64,000 bases of DNA. Origin: Prorocentrum cordatum. Taxonomy: Eukaryota > Sar > Dinophyceae > Prorocentrales > Prorocentraceae. A model generated the notes under the pieces. That model searched no databases. It was not told the origin of the DNA and was given only the letters and a program-made list of their open reading frames with translations. Both the position numbers and the translations under genes were made by a program. Below are positions 9,793-19,021 of the stretch, piece by piece. The stretch is from assembly GCA_963575745.1 (NCBI GenBank), contig CAUYUJ010020682.1:159501-223500 (forward strand), written 5' to 3'. How positions within the stretch are numbered: position 1 is the first letter of the stretch; each line of letters starts with the position of its first letter.

Positions 9793-10632
9793 TAGGTCGA
9801 CCTTGCCGAATCAAGGGTACTCTTGTGTCCTGTGTCTCGCGACCCATGCCTCTTACATTCCTGTGGCAATGTGGCCCTCGGAAGGGTCTTGTGCCCTCTC
9901 GCGTGCCTTGTCCAACCAAGTCCGACTGTAGACCGTTGGAGGCCTGGGGATTGGCACCAACGCCAAGATAGTGGGGTGTCTCCACCCAGGGACGTTGCCG
10001 CCTCCTTGCCGCCTCGTGCGCTGGGTGAGTCTAGCGAGGTTTCGCCACGTTCGCCCGAGGTTTCACCACGTTGCCGTCCGATGATGCTAGACGTGTTGGC
10101 GTTGGTGGTGCGATTTCGCCCGCTTGCGAAGCTGAATGCTACCACCATCGCCGAGATCGGGAACATCTTCCCTCGGTGGAGGCAGACGCCGATATAGGTG
10201 TGGGCGTTTTTCAAGGTTTCCCAGCTCTCCCGCGCCCCCGCGTGGCCGTAGGCATGCTTCCTCTTGAACATCTGGTCTGCGGGCCTTCTTGGGTCCATTT
10301 GGGACCCAGCTTCTCTGGTGTGCTCAGGGTAGCTCTGGTTCCCGGCGGGACCGCCTCTCTCCTCGGAGAGCTTTTCGCGCTTGTCGCAGGAGCCGCGCCG
10401 CGTCCCGTACATTGGGTCCCTTGTCTTGTGCCCCTGAAAGTGACTGCGTGCCCCTTAAAGTGCGTCCCTCAATTTCTGTCCCTCTGGCGGTGTCGCACCA
10501 TGGGCGTGTAAAACGTGTGTCCCTCAAATTGTGCCTTTTAAGTGTTGCGTTTGTTTTGAACAAGGAAATCGTGGACACAATTTCGTGGTCACGGCGAACA
10601 CGCGCGTCGAACAGTTAGTGACTACAGTGCCA
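9793..10632. other. Gene-free stretch with dispersed repeats
   Basis: The segment 10139-10210 is the inverted partner of 3995-4075. The segment 10430-10560 repeats short GTCCCTCAAATTGTG-like words. No supported exon. Confidence 0.35.
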
Positions 10633-10860
10633 AATTTTAGTGGTCACGGTGCCAGATTTGGGTGGTCAGCTCCGCCGCGGGCTTCGAACGACTCCAGCCG
10701 AATGTTGCCCGCGCGACCTTGCTGTGGCTCTCGACGCACAGGCCGTCCAAGACGTCCTGTAGACGGCCGCCTTGCACTTGGTCTACCAATTGGGTTCATT
10801 CCGAGTGGATGTCACGAAGGTTGACCACGCAATCGGCAATGCACGTTCATTGAGCTGCCG
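10633..10860 (-). pseudogene. Decayed protein-coding remnant
   Basis: Read on the minus strand, about 10798 down to 10633 gives a continuous, well-balanced peptide containing LQDVLDGLCVESHSKVA and GWSRSKPAAELTTQIW, ending at TAA (10633-10635 on the plus strand). Just upstream an in-frame TGA interrupts a similar-looking stretch (VVNLRDIHSE). No domain is recognised. The internal stop and lack of flanking splice sites suggest a relic, possibly of a repeated gene fragment. Confidence 0.35.
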
Positions 10861-12027
10861 AGGGGACGCTTCAAAATCCGAAAATTCCACCGGCAATTAC
10901 CGGCCCCCTGTGTTCGACGCCCTCAGCGCCCGAAGTGGCATGTTCCTGCTCCTCTGTCTTCTTCGCACGCGTAACGTTCAGCGTGCCTCCGTAGCTTGTT
11001 GGTCGACATCGCGCTTGCAGTCCTAGAGCCCGTTACCGCGTCCGTAGTAGTCGCAGTCGTAGTCGTAGTCGGAGGAGTAATAGCAGTAACAGTCGTAACC
11101 TAGTCGAAACATGGCGGTTGCATATGCAGGAATCAATCATCGCGTGATCGTCCTCTTTACCCATCTCGTCCGCATCCTCCAGTAATGTCCGCTTCCAGTT
11201 CCTCCTCGCCCCCGGGGTAAAAGGCTCGGGGGAGGCTTTGGCTCGTCTTGCGGCCCCCCTTGGGGATGGGTCACATTCAGACGCGTTTGATGTTGCTTGG
11301 TTTTGGATCACCCTGGCTTTATGGCCCGTCCCCAACAGCAACCTCCTCGCCCCCTGCTCATCAATGGTGCTCTACGTAACCGCATGCGTTGCGTAGATGG
11401 GGGTGGCGGCGGGCCCGTGCCAGCCACAGGAGTGGGCATGGCGCGAGCCAGGCACCGAGCACTTGAGGACGAGGGCGTTGCCCTCGCCAGCCTCTCCCTC
11501 ACCCGTGGCTCAGGAGACTCGCCGTCCCCTTGGTGAGGTCCCTCCTCCTCCCCATCCTGCGTCTCGCGCTCGGGCGCGTTTGCCCGCATGCTCGCGCTTC
11601 TCGCCCCTCTCCCGAGCCTGTTTCGCTGTCTGTGCCACCCCCTCTCTTCTCGGACCTGCCTCTTCGGAGGCAGACCAGTCCAGCATCCGGCATCCAGCAT
11701 CCCCCCCCCTCCCCCCATCCGAGCCCTCGCCCCCCCCCCCCTTCCCGCGCAGCCAGCGCGACGGGGGCGTCCGGTTGCAGAGCGGGCGCCCGCAGCACCG
11801 CCCCAGCGCGGCGCCCGCGCCATGGCCGTCGTCCCCGCAGCCCTGGGCGCCAAGGCCGCGGGGCCGCCCTCCGCGCCGCCGCCGCGGGCTGCGCTTCGGA
11901 CGCCGCTCTCGGGCGCCGCTCGTCGGCGGCCAGGCCGGCGCTCGGCGCCCCGAGCCTCACGGCCGCCGCTTGGGATCGGTACGGCCAAAACGGGTACGGG
12001 GAGGATGGGGACAAAGGTCGGCAGTAG
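10861..12027. other. Gene-free stretch, partly very GC-rich
   Basis: The segment 11040-11090 holds an AGTCGTAGTCG microsatellite. The segment 11750-11975 is an Ala/Arg/Pro-coding GC-rich block in which both strands look open and biased; it may be an exon on either strand, but no splice pair settles it. Confidence 0.3.
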
Positions 12028-12158
12028 CTTGGCATCGCTCGGACGTGTGCATTTTTCCTTCGGCGAGGACCATCGAGGAGCATCCTTGGTCATTTGGCGA
12101 AAAAACCACGCACGAAACCGAAAAAAGCACAGGGAATGGACGTCCGAGCGTTGGCAAG
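12028..12158 (+). mobile_element. MITE-A copy 2 (131 bp)
   Basis: Terminal inverted repeats are CTTGGCATCGCTCGGACGT and ACGTCCGAGCGTTGGCAAG. A direct GTAG flanks it (12024-12027 and 12159-12162). The interior contains the family words TTCCTTCGGCGAGG, ACCATCGAGGAGCATCC and ACGCACGAAACCGAAA. Confidence 0.85.
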
Positions 12159-12190
12159 GTAGTCCTCGCCCACTTTGACCAGGACTCGCT

Positions 12191-12405
12191 TCAGGGGCCA
12201 CGAGAGGTGGGGATAGGCATGAGGGGGGAGATGCGTCGACCCCCAATCGCCCATTGATCGCCGATAGTGGCCCGATAGCCCCCACGTGCCCAGGGACGTG
12301 CGGATTCACTATCGGGGGCCTGTCGCCGATCTATCGGCGATGCATCGCCGATTCCAGGTCGATGTTTCCCCCCCTATGTCGATCCCCCCGTACTGTTGCC
12401 CTTCA
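12191..12405 (+). mobile_element. Foldback family B, copy with both arms
   Basis: The left arm (CAGGGGCCACG..., GGGGATAGGCATGAGGGGGG, GATGCGTCGACC) is the imperfect inverse of the right arm (GGTCGATGTTTCCCCCCC, CGATCCCCCCGTA, GTTGCCCTTCA). Inside are nested palindromes built on ATCGGCGAT and ACTATCGGGGGCC. About 215 bp, non-coding. Confidence 0.7.
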
Positions 12406-12713
12406 TCGCCGTCGGCGTCGCCGTGGGCGCTGCCCACCCGAGGCAGAAGACCGCGTGCCCAACAGCGGCCATTGCCGGCTTTGGACGACACATGCTGCTG
12501 TATCGGGGGAAGCAGGAGCGCCGCCACCGCCACCAGGGGGGCCACCTCCTGCGAGGAGATGCACCCTGCGAGAGGGGGCGGCTACACCACCAGGGAGACC
12601 TCCCTGGCTCCTCTCGCTGGTTATCTCTGGTGGTGGAGGTGGCGTCGCTTCTCCTTGTTCCTGGGACTCGCGCCCCCATGGCCCCGGGGGCCCTCACCCG
12701 AAGGCCTGTTGAA

Positions 12714-12860
12714 ATTCGAGGTTCGAATTTCGAAGTTTTCTGGCGTTTTCATAGGCCCTCAGAGGTTTTCCAGCCTCGGGCTGCTCTTTCGGGAGGCTGC
12801 GCCTCGTCGAGAGTCTCTCAGATAGGACGTGCCTGGGTCGCGCCGAACGGCCGCCCTCCG
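12714..12860 (+). repeat. Repeat E, copy 1
   Basis: One of six copies of a ~150-bp GC-rich repeat (others near 16386, 19022, 20408, 24310 and 49420). Shared order: GAGGTTCGAxxTTC, TTTCxxGGCGTTTTC, CCAGCCTCGGG, GGCTGCGCCTCG(C)CGAGAG, GGTCG and CGAACGGCCGCC. In three copies it abuts a family-B foldback. Confidence 0.6.
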
Positions 12861-12922
12861 CGCCACCGCTCCGCGCCGTGCCTTGGGCAGCACTCGTGCC
12901 CCCACGGCCGTGGAGGCTCCCA

Positions 12923-12963
12923 CCTCCTCCTCCTCCTCCTCCTCCTCCTCCTCCTCCTCCTCC
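12923..12963 (+). repeat. (CTC)13 microsatellite abutting the SL relic
   Basis: A pure CTC triplet tract that merges without a break into the TCC at the 5' end of the spliced-leader sequence at 12961. Confidence 0.9.
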
Positions 12964-12982
12964 GTAGCCATTTTGGCTCAAG
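12961..12982 (+). other. Relic dinoflagellate spliced leader (22 nt)
   Basis: The sequence TCCGTAGCCATTTTGGCTCA plus AG matches the 22-nt dinoflagellate spliced leader (D-CCGUAGCCAUUUUGGCUCAAG) at every position. It is followed by TCAATGG, not by the GT donor expected in an SL RNA gene. It therefore marks the 5' end of a reinserted cDNA rather than an SL donor gene. Confidence 0.92.
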
Positions 12983-12985
12983 TCA

Positions 12986-13045
12986 ATGGCTAGGGTCTCG
13001 GCCGCGCGCGTGGCTGGAATCGCTCAGATGCTCCCATGGCGCTGA
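12986..13045 (+). other. Upstream ORF of 19 codons overlapping the main start
   Basis: The first ATG after the SL lies only 3 bases downstream (12986) and opens a 19-codon frame ending at TGA 13043-13045. It overlaps the main ATG (13036) in another frame. If the copy is transcribed, scanning ribosomes would meet it first, so it could lower translation of the main frame. Confidence 0.5.
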
Positions 13046-14772
13046 GAAGCTTCCGCCTTCTCTCACCTGCCGCGATTGTGGTTGTGCTCGCGGAGCTCCT
13101 GATGGTGGCAACGGCTGCTGATCGTGGCCGATGGTGTGACATCGAAGTTGAGTGGGCGGCATCGGCGACTTGTGTGCGCAGTACACATCGCCGCAGTGCT
13201 GAGGCGAAGCGACGCCGTCTCATCAACAGGATCAAGGTGCTGTCCACCGGTGATGCCTCGGACAAGAAGCACGCGTTAGCTCGTTCTCTTGCATCACGGT
13301 GCTCAACACACCCCGTTGCCGCTCCTCCCTCGGCTTCCCGCTCGGAGGCGGACAAGAATGTGGAGAAAGACAAAGTTCGAGCAGAAGCCAACGACAAAGG
13401 CAAAGATAAAGAACACGACAACGTGAACGACAAAGATAAAGACAAGGAACAAAGCGAAGACACGATCAGAGCACCTGATGATGCCGCTGGAGATGACCTA
13501 CGACTTCGGGTACAAGCCTTCGAACTCGCACTTTCCCTGCAGATCGACTTCAGCAAGGCGATGGGCTTCGAGCTCCACTCCTGCAGCGGACCCTACCGAG
13601 TGTGCAGATTCATGGACGACGAGGGCTCCGCTGGCGCGGCCGAGGCCGCTCTGGCCGCCCGTCGCATCTCAAGAAGGGCGCTTCGTTCACGACACCGACC
13701 TCTGATGGCACTCTCCGAGGAGACCTCATCAGACAAGGACCGCGCACTGGTTTACGATTTTCTGGATTATGTCAGGAAGGACCTGCCTCGGGTGGGGAAG
13801 ATCTTCTCCGCCAGCCGTCCTTCCCCCAAGAAGTCTGCCGCGATGGTGGCTGCGGACTGCGAGGCCGTTCTCCAAGACCTCGGTGATGATCGTGTTGATG
13901 GTGGTCTCTCTGCTCCCTGGGGGCAGGCTCCTGCCGCGTTGGTGGCTGGTTGTTGTGCAAGCTCGGCGATTTCAACCTCTCCGGCACTCGGTCCTCCCCT
14001 CGGCGCCGGAGTTCATGGGACAGCCGCGGACGTGGCTGGAGTCTTTACCGTGGATGACATGCAGAATCGCAAACAGGTTGTATTGCTAGAGAGAATAGTG
14101 CCCGTGCCGCGGGCCCCTGGCATGTGGCAAGAAGCTGACGGCTGTGATGGCGTAGACTGGCAAGAGAGCGTTGCGGATGCCTCGGATGCGTCCGTCCCGC
14201 CTGACCTCGAGCTCGACATGTTGAAGGACAGGATCGCTCAGATCGAGTTCGCTCACAACAAGACGAGCTCTACCGTCAAGCTCGTGTCGGAGACGTTCAA
14301 ATCCACCTCCCAACTGCTCATGGATGCGCTCCAAAACACCGCTGGGACTATATCGGCGTCGGTCCAGGACTCCCAGCAAAAGCAGGCAGACTTCCACACC
14401 CGTGTGCTCCTGGAGAAGCTCAAGGCGGACCACCAGCTCTTCAAGGACAGGTTCGGGAAGATGCAGCAGCGGAGGAAGTCCGACACGCGAGCGGTAAGGC
14501 CCCATGAAGACACGGACAAGGAAGAGGACAAAGACCAAGTTCGGCCAGAAGCAAAGGTCAAAGACAAAGACACAGTTAACGACCAGGACAACGACACATA
14601 TAAAGACAAAGAAAAAGGCGAAAGCGAAGCGGCGGCAAGCTGGGACAAGGCCACCCAGCAGGGAGCTCTCGGTTCCAACCGAGCTCCAAAGGCGGATCAA
14701 GATCTGGTTCAATATTCCGACAAAGAAAATGGCAAATATAAGCATAAAGATGAGGATACGAAAAAAAGATGA
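13036..14772 (+). CDS. SL-tagged retrogene for a Lys/Asp-rich repeat protein (frame breaks near its 3' end)
   Basis: An intronless frame of 578 codons begins 53 bases after the SL relic. The N-terminus has a hydrophobic run (about residues 9-28, AAIVVVLAELLMVATAA) that could be a signal peptide or anchor. Three copies of a charged repeat of the form KxxDKxxVRxEAxxKxKD follow: residues about 110-150, about 488-560, and one beyond the stop. Between them are moderately conserved-looking regions (residues about 160-480) with coiled-coil-like spacing near 390-480. No known domain is recognised. The frame stops at TGA 14770-14772 only because of a seventh A at 14761-14767; without it the frame runs on to 15352, giving about 771 residues. 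The broken end could be a mutation, a sequencing error or recoding. The start ATG was chosen as the first one opening the long frame. Confidence 0.7.
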   Translation: MALRSFRLLSPAAIVVVLAELLMVATAADRGRWCDIEVEWAASATCVRSTHRRSAEAKRRRLINRIKVLSTGDASDKKHALARSLASRCSTHPVAAPPSASRSEADKNVEKDKVRAEANDKGKDKEHDNVNDKDKDKEQSEDTIRAPDDAAGDDLRLRVQAFELALSLQIDFSKAMGFELHSCSGPYRVCRFMDDEGSAGAAEAALAARRISRRALRSRHRPLMALSEETSSDKDRALVYDFLDYVRKDLPRVGKIFSASRPSPKKSAAMVAADCEAVLQDLGDDRVDGGLSAPWGQAPAALVAGCCASSAISTSPALGPPLGAGVHGTAADVAGVFTVDDMQNRKQVVLLERIVPVPRAPGMWQEADGCDGVDWQESVADASDASVPPDLELDMLKDRIAQIEFAHNKTSSTVKLVSETFKSTSQLLMDALQNTAGTISASVQDSQQKQADFHTRVLLEKLKADHQLFKDRFGKMQQRRKSDTRAVRPHEDTDKEEDKDQVRPEAKVKDKDTVNDQDNDTYKDKEKGESEAAASWDKATQQGALGSNRAPKADQDLVQYSDKENGKYKHKDEDTKKR

Positions 14773-15068
14773 AGACAAGGAAAGGCCCCACAAAGACACG
14801 GACAAGGAAGAGGACAAAGACCAAGTTCGGCAAGATGCAAAGGTCAAAGACAAAGACACAGGTAACGACGAGGACAACGACAAAGATAAAGACAAAGACC
14901 CAGGCGCAGGCGAAGCGGCGGCAAGCTGGGACAAGGCCACCCAGCAAGAAGCCCTTGGTCCCAACCAAGCTCCAACAGCGGATCAAGATCTGTGTCAAGA
15001 AGCCGAAAAAGAAAAAGACAAATATAAACTTAAGGATGAAGATCCGACAGAAGACGAAGACAAGAACT
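14496..15068 (+). repeat. Tandem 286-bp duplication within the repeat-protein gene
   Basis: The segment starting AAGGCCCCATGAAGACACGG (14496) recurs at 14782 with high identity, an offset of 286 bases. If the extra A in the A7 run is discounted, the offset is 285 bases, exactly 95 codons, so the duplication was originally in frame. Confidence 0.85.
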
Positions 15069-15352
15069 ACGACCCCCGCGCTGCGGACGACAAGGACAAA
15101 GATAAAGACAAAGACAAAGGAGAAGACGCAAATAAAGACAAAGGCAAATGCAGGGAAGGAGGCAGGGGCAAAGAGGAAGACGAAGACAAAGTCAAAGGCA
15201 AAAGTGAAGAAGCAGAAGAAGAAGAAAAAGGAAGCGATGAAGAAACAGAACAAGAAACAGACGCAGTACCAAGCGAAGAAGATGATGTCCCTTGTTTCTT
15301 GCAAGGCAGGGTGTCGCATGTTCGGATTCAGGGGTTTTGTCGGACGGACTGA
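14768..15352 (+). pseudogene. Shifted 3' part of the repeat-protein retrogene
   Basis: In the +1 frame, codons from 14768 (GAT GAA GAC AAG) continue the same Lys/Asp repeat as upstream, including the EAAASWDKATQQ motif seen in the first copy. A Lys/Glu-rich tail follows, and a short non-charged C-terminus with CFLQGRVSHVRI and CRTD ends at TAA/TGA near 15350-15352. Repeat identity at protein level in the shifted frame shows that this is the original 3' end of the upstream gene rather than a separate one. No poly(A) relic is visible downstream. Confidence 0.65.
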
Positions 15353-16385
15353 TCTGAACGGCATCCCAGGGACCAACACGGGCTTCGACACGAAGGCTGG
15401 GCGGTGGAATATCTGGCCTTGGGGCCGCGGGCCTGCCGTCAAAGTGAGGCAGATCAACCTGTCGCGGTACGTACCGCGCGACAGCGATGTCTGCCCTGGG
15501 TGCTCCGAGGTTCTTCTCCTGAGCGCCTTCCCTGCATGTGCGTGCACAGATGCACCAGATTGCCAGTAGAGCACGACAGACACGCGCCCCCGAGCACGCT
15601 CTCCTCCTCCTCCTCCTCCTCCTCCTCCTCCTCCTCCTCCTCCTGCCCCGGAGGGGCACCCCCATAAGCGGGGTGTCGGGCCAAAGTGCCCCCTGCAGGC
15701 GGGGGGCACCGGGCCTTCGGGGTCCGAGCCCCCGCGCCCGGGCGTTCCTTCCCGGGGGGCTGCCAGGTCCCGTGGCCTCCCCCAGGGCGGTGCGGGAGTT
15801 CACTCCCCGCACTCGCCGCTTTGGGGCGGGACTGGCGGTCCTTCCCCCCGTCGTGTCGTGTCGTTGTCGTTGTCGTCGTCGTCGTTTCGTGGGTCCTGGG
15901 GTCCGGGTCTTTTTTTTGCCCTGCCCCTTGGGCGTGCGGGTGGCCCTTCCGTTTCGGCCTCCCCCGTGGGGGCGGCTCCGTTCGGTTGGGGCCTCCCGCC
16001 TGCCCGTGGGGCGGGGCCTTTTCCCCGTCGCGCGCGGGCGGTCTTGCCCGTCGCCCGCGTGGGCGGGGCGCCGTGGCCGCGCCGTCGGCCGTGCGCGACA
16101 CGGTGCGGGCTGCCGCGCGCCGCGGAAAAAAAAATCCTCCTCCTGCTCCTCCTCCTGCTCCTCCTCCTCCTCCTCCTCCTCCTCCTCCTCCTCCTCCTCC
16201 TCCGTCCACCTCCCGTCACTCAACCGAACCCCGAGCAAACCATCCCCTTCCATGACGTCCCCCTCGCTTCCCCCGAAGGGCATGGAGGGCGCGGGGGACG
16301 CCACGGAAGGTGCTGGCAACGGAAGGGGTCGTCGGTCATGCCCCACGCCCGGAGCACGACAGAGCAACGCAAAGATAATGCGATG
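15353..16385. repeat. Gene-free: two (TCC)n tracts around a GC-rich block
   Basis: TCC/CTC tracts at 15598-15641 and 16137-16205 flank about 500 bases of G/C homopolymer-rich sequence with ATGGGCGGGG-like words. Long open frames on both strands are compositional. Confidence 0.6.
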
Positions 16386-16505
16386 TCTTCGTTGGTTTGG
16401 GGAGGTCTTCGCGCCTCCAGCTGCGCTTTCCGGCGGCTGCGCCTCGCCGAGGGCGTTCCAGGGCTGCCCAGGTCGTCCCAGACGGCCGCCGGAGAGCTGA
16501 GCCAC
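16386..16505 (+). repeat. Repeat E, copy 2
   Basis: It carries GGAGGTCTTCGCGCCTCC, CGGCGGCTGCGCCTCGCCGAG, GCGTTCCAGGGCTGCCCAGG and ACGGCCGCCGGAGAGCTGAG, in the family order. MITE-A copy 3 follows 38 bases later. Confidence 0.6.
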
Positions 16506-16543
16506 GGCCCGAGAGCCAGACCTCTCCGTCGTGGTGCACATCA

Positions 16544-16674
16544 CGTGGTATCCCTCGGACGTGTGCACTCCTTCCCGGCGGGGACCATCGAGGACCATCG
16601 TGGACCATCGAGCAACAAAAAGCACGCACGAAACCGAAACATGCACGGGAAGTGGACGTCCGAGCGACGGCAAG
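16544..16674 (+). mobile_element. MITE-A copy 3 (131 bp, diverged left end)
   Basis: The right terminal repeat ACGTCCGAGCGACGGCAAG is well kept; the left reads CGTGGTATCCCTCGGACGTG with several substitutions. A direct ATCA flanks it (16540-16543 and 16676-16679, one base beyond the expected right end). Confidence 0.7.
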
Positions 16675-16799
16675 AATCACGATAGCCGGTTCTTGGCAGG
16701 TTTCGGTTTCCCGGGGTGTCGCGGGTCCCTGGGCTCTCGCCGGGCCCCAGGGCCGTCAGCAAAGCTACTCGGGATGAGAAGCCGGTCCTGGGGCAGGGT

Positions 16800-17000
16800 C
16801 TAGCTTCCTGGGGGCCCAGCTCGGCTACGCGTCATGGTGACCACTTCGCGCGAGTGGCCTTTGTAAGTGCGGGCCCACAGGGCTCCCCCCAGCACTGTTT
16901 TTGCGCACTTGGATGTGGCCCCCCCGCGGCCTCCCCAATGCCGCGCACAAAAAGGCCAACATTGCCTGGGGTCACTCTTGCGCGTAGCCGACCTACGCTG
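16800..17000 (+). repeat. Dispersed repeat shared with 40135-40230
   Basis: The words GGTGACCACTTCGCGCGAGT, TGCGGGCCCACAGGG and CCCCCCAGCAC followed by GCGCACTTGGATGTGGCC match 40137-40215 in order, with length differences. Confidence 0.5.
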
Positions 17001-17074
17001 TGACAGAAATCGCGATGTCCGAGATCTGTGGTGGGCAAACGGCAACTTCGCGAGCTCTTGCCAGGCTTCTCAGG

Positions 17075-17362
17075 CTATCCTGTGCCTCCGAGCCCGCGAG
17101 GCTGATTTCTAGGGGGCTGGACGGGCTGGGCTCTCTGAAGCCAATGCTCCAATGCTTCCCGATTCAAACATGGGGTGTCAGCAACGACCTGCTCGTAGGC
17201 CAGGGGGTAAGGCCCTCGTCGCCACTGCTGAAGGCGCTCGAGCAAGAACATATTCTGGATTGCGTCTCGGAGGGGTTCAGGAAATGATTGGGTTTCCACG
17301 CATGTCGTCGCTTCAGCGCTACAGCTTGAGCCAAGGGGTACAGTCACCCCGACTGCACACAT
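17075..17362 (-). CDS. Hypothetical 95-residue protein
   Basis: On the minus strand an ATG at 17362 opens 95 codons ending at TAG (17075-17077). The composition is that of a folded protein rather than repeat: a Cys-containing N-terminus, an amphipathic segment (LRDAIQNMFLLERLQQW), then YPLAYEQVV, LNREALEHWLQRA and a Pro/Arg/Gly tail. No family is recognised. It may be a full small gene, a single exon, or a relic like the decayed segment to its right on the same strand. Codon bias is weaker than in the plus-strand exons. Confidence 0.4.
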   Translation of the reverse strand: MCAVGVTVPLGSSCSAEATTCVETQSFPEPLRDAIQNMFLLERLQQWRRGPYPLAYEQVVADTPCLNREALEHWLQRAQPVQPPRNQPRGLGGTG

Positions 17363-17707
17363 GGCGTCCACTAATTAACCAGTCCTTGGCGCTCACTTAC
17401 AACAAGCCTTGCCCTGTTAATTGTCCTATGTGCGTTTATTAAAGGGCTTCGCGTGTAGTTCGTTTTGTTTGTTTGTGTGTTATGAGGGTGATTAGTATAC
17501 GTTCCACAGGATCGTCCAAGTTACATCAGCCCATCGGGCCGCATTCGGCTTCTTAGGACACTATGGTGTGTATGGTTGACAGATGTTGCCACTGGCACTC
17601 GCTGAACATGTTGCCAACTTTGTATTTGCATGTCGCAATGATGTCCACTCGTATGGTTGCGTCCGAGTGCATTCGAGTTAGAGTCAACTTCTGCATGCCG
17701 AGTTAGG
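17363..17707. other. AT-richer gene-free stretch
   Basis: No repeat partner and no supported exon. It is noticeably less GC-rich than its surroundings. Confidence 0.3.
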
Positions 17708-17812
17708 GTCAACCCGCATTGTTAGGATGCACAACGTTCCAAGACCTTCGCTGGCCAGACGCACTCGAACCGTGTCAACATGGCCTTCCAAGGCCTTTGC
17801 ATCCTTACCGAA
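17708..17812 (+). mobile_element. Partial copy of foldback family D
   Basis: The left end GTCAACCCGCATTGTTAGGATG and the right inner arm TTTGCATCCTTACCG match the arms of the complete copy at 28118-28290, but the terminal GGGTTGAC of the right end is missing. Confidence 0.5.
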
Positions 17813-17989
17813 GATCGAAGCGGGAGGATTGCGCGGCAACGACCGACAGCTACTCCGAGGCTGCATGCTGCGACGTTGCTGGCTTTACTTGTTTCGTGAC
17901 GGACACGCCTGGCAAGGCCCAGCAGTATCGGCCATCGACCTCTGATGCCGAGTGCGCAGGCCGCCACTGCGGCCAATGCGTTTGTTGCC

Positions 17990-18700
17990 AGTGCTGTTTT
18001 TTTTTGCCAGTGCTGTGGTGTCGACTTGGCATGTTGCTTGACCTTGGCCGTTGGCTTGCGGTTCTCGCTGGGGCGGCCGTGGCCGATGAAGAGAAGGTCC
18101 TGGTGCATGCCTCAGATCCACCTCTCGTTGTAGTCCTTCTGCCTCAGCCGCTTGGAGTTCACGCGCGGCTCGCAGGCGGTTTCGTGGGTCTCGACGCGGG
18201 CGCCCCTGAAGAACCCTCCCTGGCATTCACCAGCATTGCACGGCGCCGCTCGCCATCAGTGACGCCTTCAGCTGTGTGACGCCTTGAGCTCTGCATGCAG
18301 ACATCCTCCACGACCTCTGGTGAGCCCCACTGGGGCACCCTGGAGCGCGCCAGGCGCTGCAGCAAGCTGCTGCTGTAGGTCAGCGGCGCCCTTGTATCCA
18401 GAGGCTCCAGCCATTCTGGAAGCTGAACCGCTGCTCGGCCGCGGGCCCGAGCGGAGTTCCCCAGGTGATTGCTTCGCGGTTGTCGAGTCGGCCTGGGCGA
18501 GAGTTGGATACACACATGGCCGCATGTTTTCCAGCGCTCGGCCCTCGTTTGGCCAAGGGCCTCCAGTGGACGATGTCCCTCCACGAGTGTGTCCAGCAAG
18601 AGGCCTCCGCATGTTCCACATGTAGATCCAGCCATGTGCGTTGCTGGCCTCCTTGTAAGTAAGGATGATGTAGAGGAGGGTGCGGAGGACACAGACAGAT
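17990..18700 (-). pseudogene. Decayed coding segment with frameshifts and an in-frame stop
   Basis: Three minus-strand frames hold consecutive, protein-like, GC-ending stretches. From about 18655: EASNAHGWIYMWNMRRPLAG. Then in another frame LLLDTLVEGHRPLEALG, and later LLQRLARSRVPQWGSPEVVE. Then in the third frame, from about 18219, RGARVETHETACEPRVNSKR to a TGA (18112-18114 on plus), after which the same frame continues as LLFIGHGRPSENRKPTAKVK. The pattern fits a retrocopy or old exon cluster that has lost its frame. An AG|G acceptor after a pyrimidine tract at about 18656 suggests an exon start. No family is recognised. Confidence 0.4.
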
Positions 18701-19021
18701 CTCTGGAGGAATGGCATGAGGTGGCGGAGGAGGAAGGGGGTCTCTGCCCCTGGTGACGCGGTCGCCCTAGAAAAGAGCGTCTGTGTCGCTCTGCTCCATT
18801 CTCGTCAGGGGCCGCAGCATGATCAACGTTTTGTGTCAAGTTTCTTGGTAACAGCTGATCCCCTGGAGGGATCACCGCCCAGCAGCGAACCGCAGCCGCG
18901 GGGGCCCAAGCCGAGCCGCGCAATCTCCCTGCGCCTGGGCGATCACGGCCGGCGCACTTCAGGGGCAACGTTCGGGGGGGGACAGGCTCAGGGGCATCGT
19001 TCTGGGGGATAGGACTGAAGT
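18701..19021. other. Gene-free stretch
   Basis: Mixed sequence without a supported exon. The end (18960-19020, GGGGCAACGTTCGGGGGG, CATCGTTCTGGGGG) resembles family-B arm sequence. Confidence 0.3.

Noticed and set aside
8594-9985. 463-codon minus-strand frame
   Set aside because: It overlaps the plus-strand two-exon gene, is rich in Arg/Pro/Ala from GC-rich complement, and crosses the intron and its repeats without change in composition.
11750-11975. Ala/Arg-rich exon on the minus strand
   Set aside because: GC bias is present in several frames on both strands and no acceptor-donor pair with a matching neighbour was found.
12961-12990. SL RNA gene
   Set aside because: The leader is followed by TCAATGG and lacks the GT donor and the downstream Sm-like region expected in an SL RNA gene.
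15192-16673. 493-codon minus frame
   Set aside because: Dominated by Glu runs from TCC microsatellites and GC-rich filler.
17325-17334. Ten-base match to the end of the spliced leader on the minus strand (TTGGCTCAAG)
   Set aside because: Only ten bases match and the CCATTT part is absent; it lies inside a reading frame.
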